A DNA stretch of 47,232 nt. Source: Thermoplasmata archaeon. Lineage in GTDB: Archaea; Thermoplasmatota; Thermoplasmata; Halarchaeoplasmatales; Halarchaeoplasmataceae. The stretch covers positions 1 through 47,232 of the forward strand of contig PUNG01000020.1 in assembly GCA_003551675.1 (NCBI GenBank), read 5' to 3'. Positions 47,083-47,232 of this stretch are shown piece after piece (within the stretch, counting starts at the first letter, position 1; every line of letters begins with the position of its first letter). Under the pieces are notes generated by a model. It had not been told where the DNA came from and made no database searches. It saw nothing but the letters and a program-made list of their open reading frames with translations. The position numbers were made by a program, and so were the translations under genes.

Positions 47083-47232
47083 ATGAAAGAGGGAAAAACA
47101 AATTGATGCAAAAACGCTGTAGTGAAAGATCGCAACCATTGGCAAGGGACGAAGAAGGTGTATCCGACGTAGTGGGTAACATCCTCACGCTGGTCATAAC
47201 AGTGGTCATATTCTCAAGTATCTTCGCCGGCG
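47079..47232 (+). CDS. Second protein with archaeal pilin-type N-terminus, truncated by the window edge
   Basis: GTG at 47079 after AAGGAGGGAG (47061-47070), overlapping the upstream TGA; MNERGKNKLMQKRCSERSQPLARDEEGVSDVVGNILTLVITVVIFSSIFAG... Confidence 0.8.
   Translation, partial: MNERGKNKLMQKRCSERSQPLARDEEGVSDVVGNILTLVITVVIFSSIFAG

Noticed and set aside
1-47232. CRISPR array, rRNA operon, prophage or toxin-antitoxin module
   Set aside because: No regularly spaced repeats, rRNA sequence, phage structural genes or paired toxin/antitoxin ORFs were seen on reading the window. The PIN domain is in a fusion without an antitoxin partner.

Overview
This is a 47 kb archaeal chromosomal window, almost fully coding. 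I infer a Thermoplasmata-like or related euryarchaeal lineage from gene content only; I ran no phylogeny. About 1-38 kb is mostly housekeeping: rpl44e-rps27e-aIF2alpha, a QueH-like protein, topoisomerase I, rpl40e, rpiA, enolase, primase large subunit, exonuclease VII, tRNA-Pro(TGG), a multi-PAS/GAF histidine kinase with its response regulator, purQ, a PIN+CTP-dependent riboflavin-kinase-like fusion, glnA, dtdA, an HPS-RraA fusion, purC, argF, an aminotransferase and a GPN-loop GTPase. The ORF track missed several short genes: rpl40e (49 aa), a 33-aa zinc-ribbon microprotein, a 49-aa ORF behind a TATA box, and the tRNA. The least ordinary parts are: (1) 37.3-47.2 kb, a tight minus-strand operon of small coiled-coil, membrane, PRC-barrel-like and zinc-ribbon proteins, divergent from a 2144-aa surface protein with an archaeal type IV pilin-type N-terminus, and followed by a second pilin-type gene cut by the window edge. 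The giant gene has a VWA module that appears inserted into another domain, in a segment with a visibly different codon style. (2) A 1459-aa helical-repeat protein ending in a RING-like zinc motif. (3) A GC-rich structured intergenic RNA candidate at about 35.69-35.77 kb. (4) Two HTH regulator genes whose TATA boxes are flanked by operator-like direct repeats. No CRISPR array, rRNA or complete mobile element was seen.
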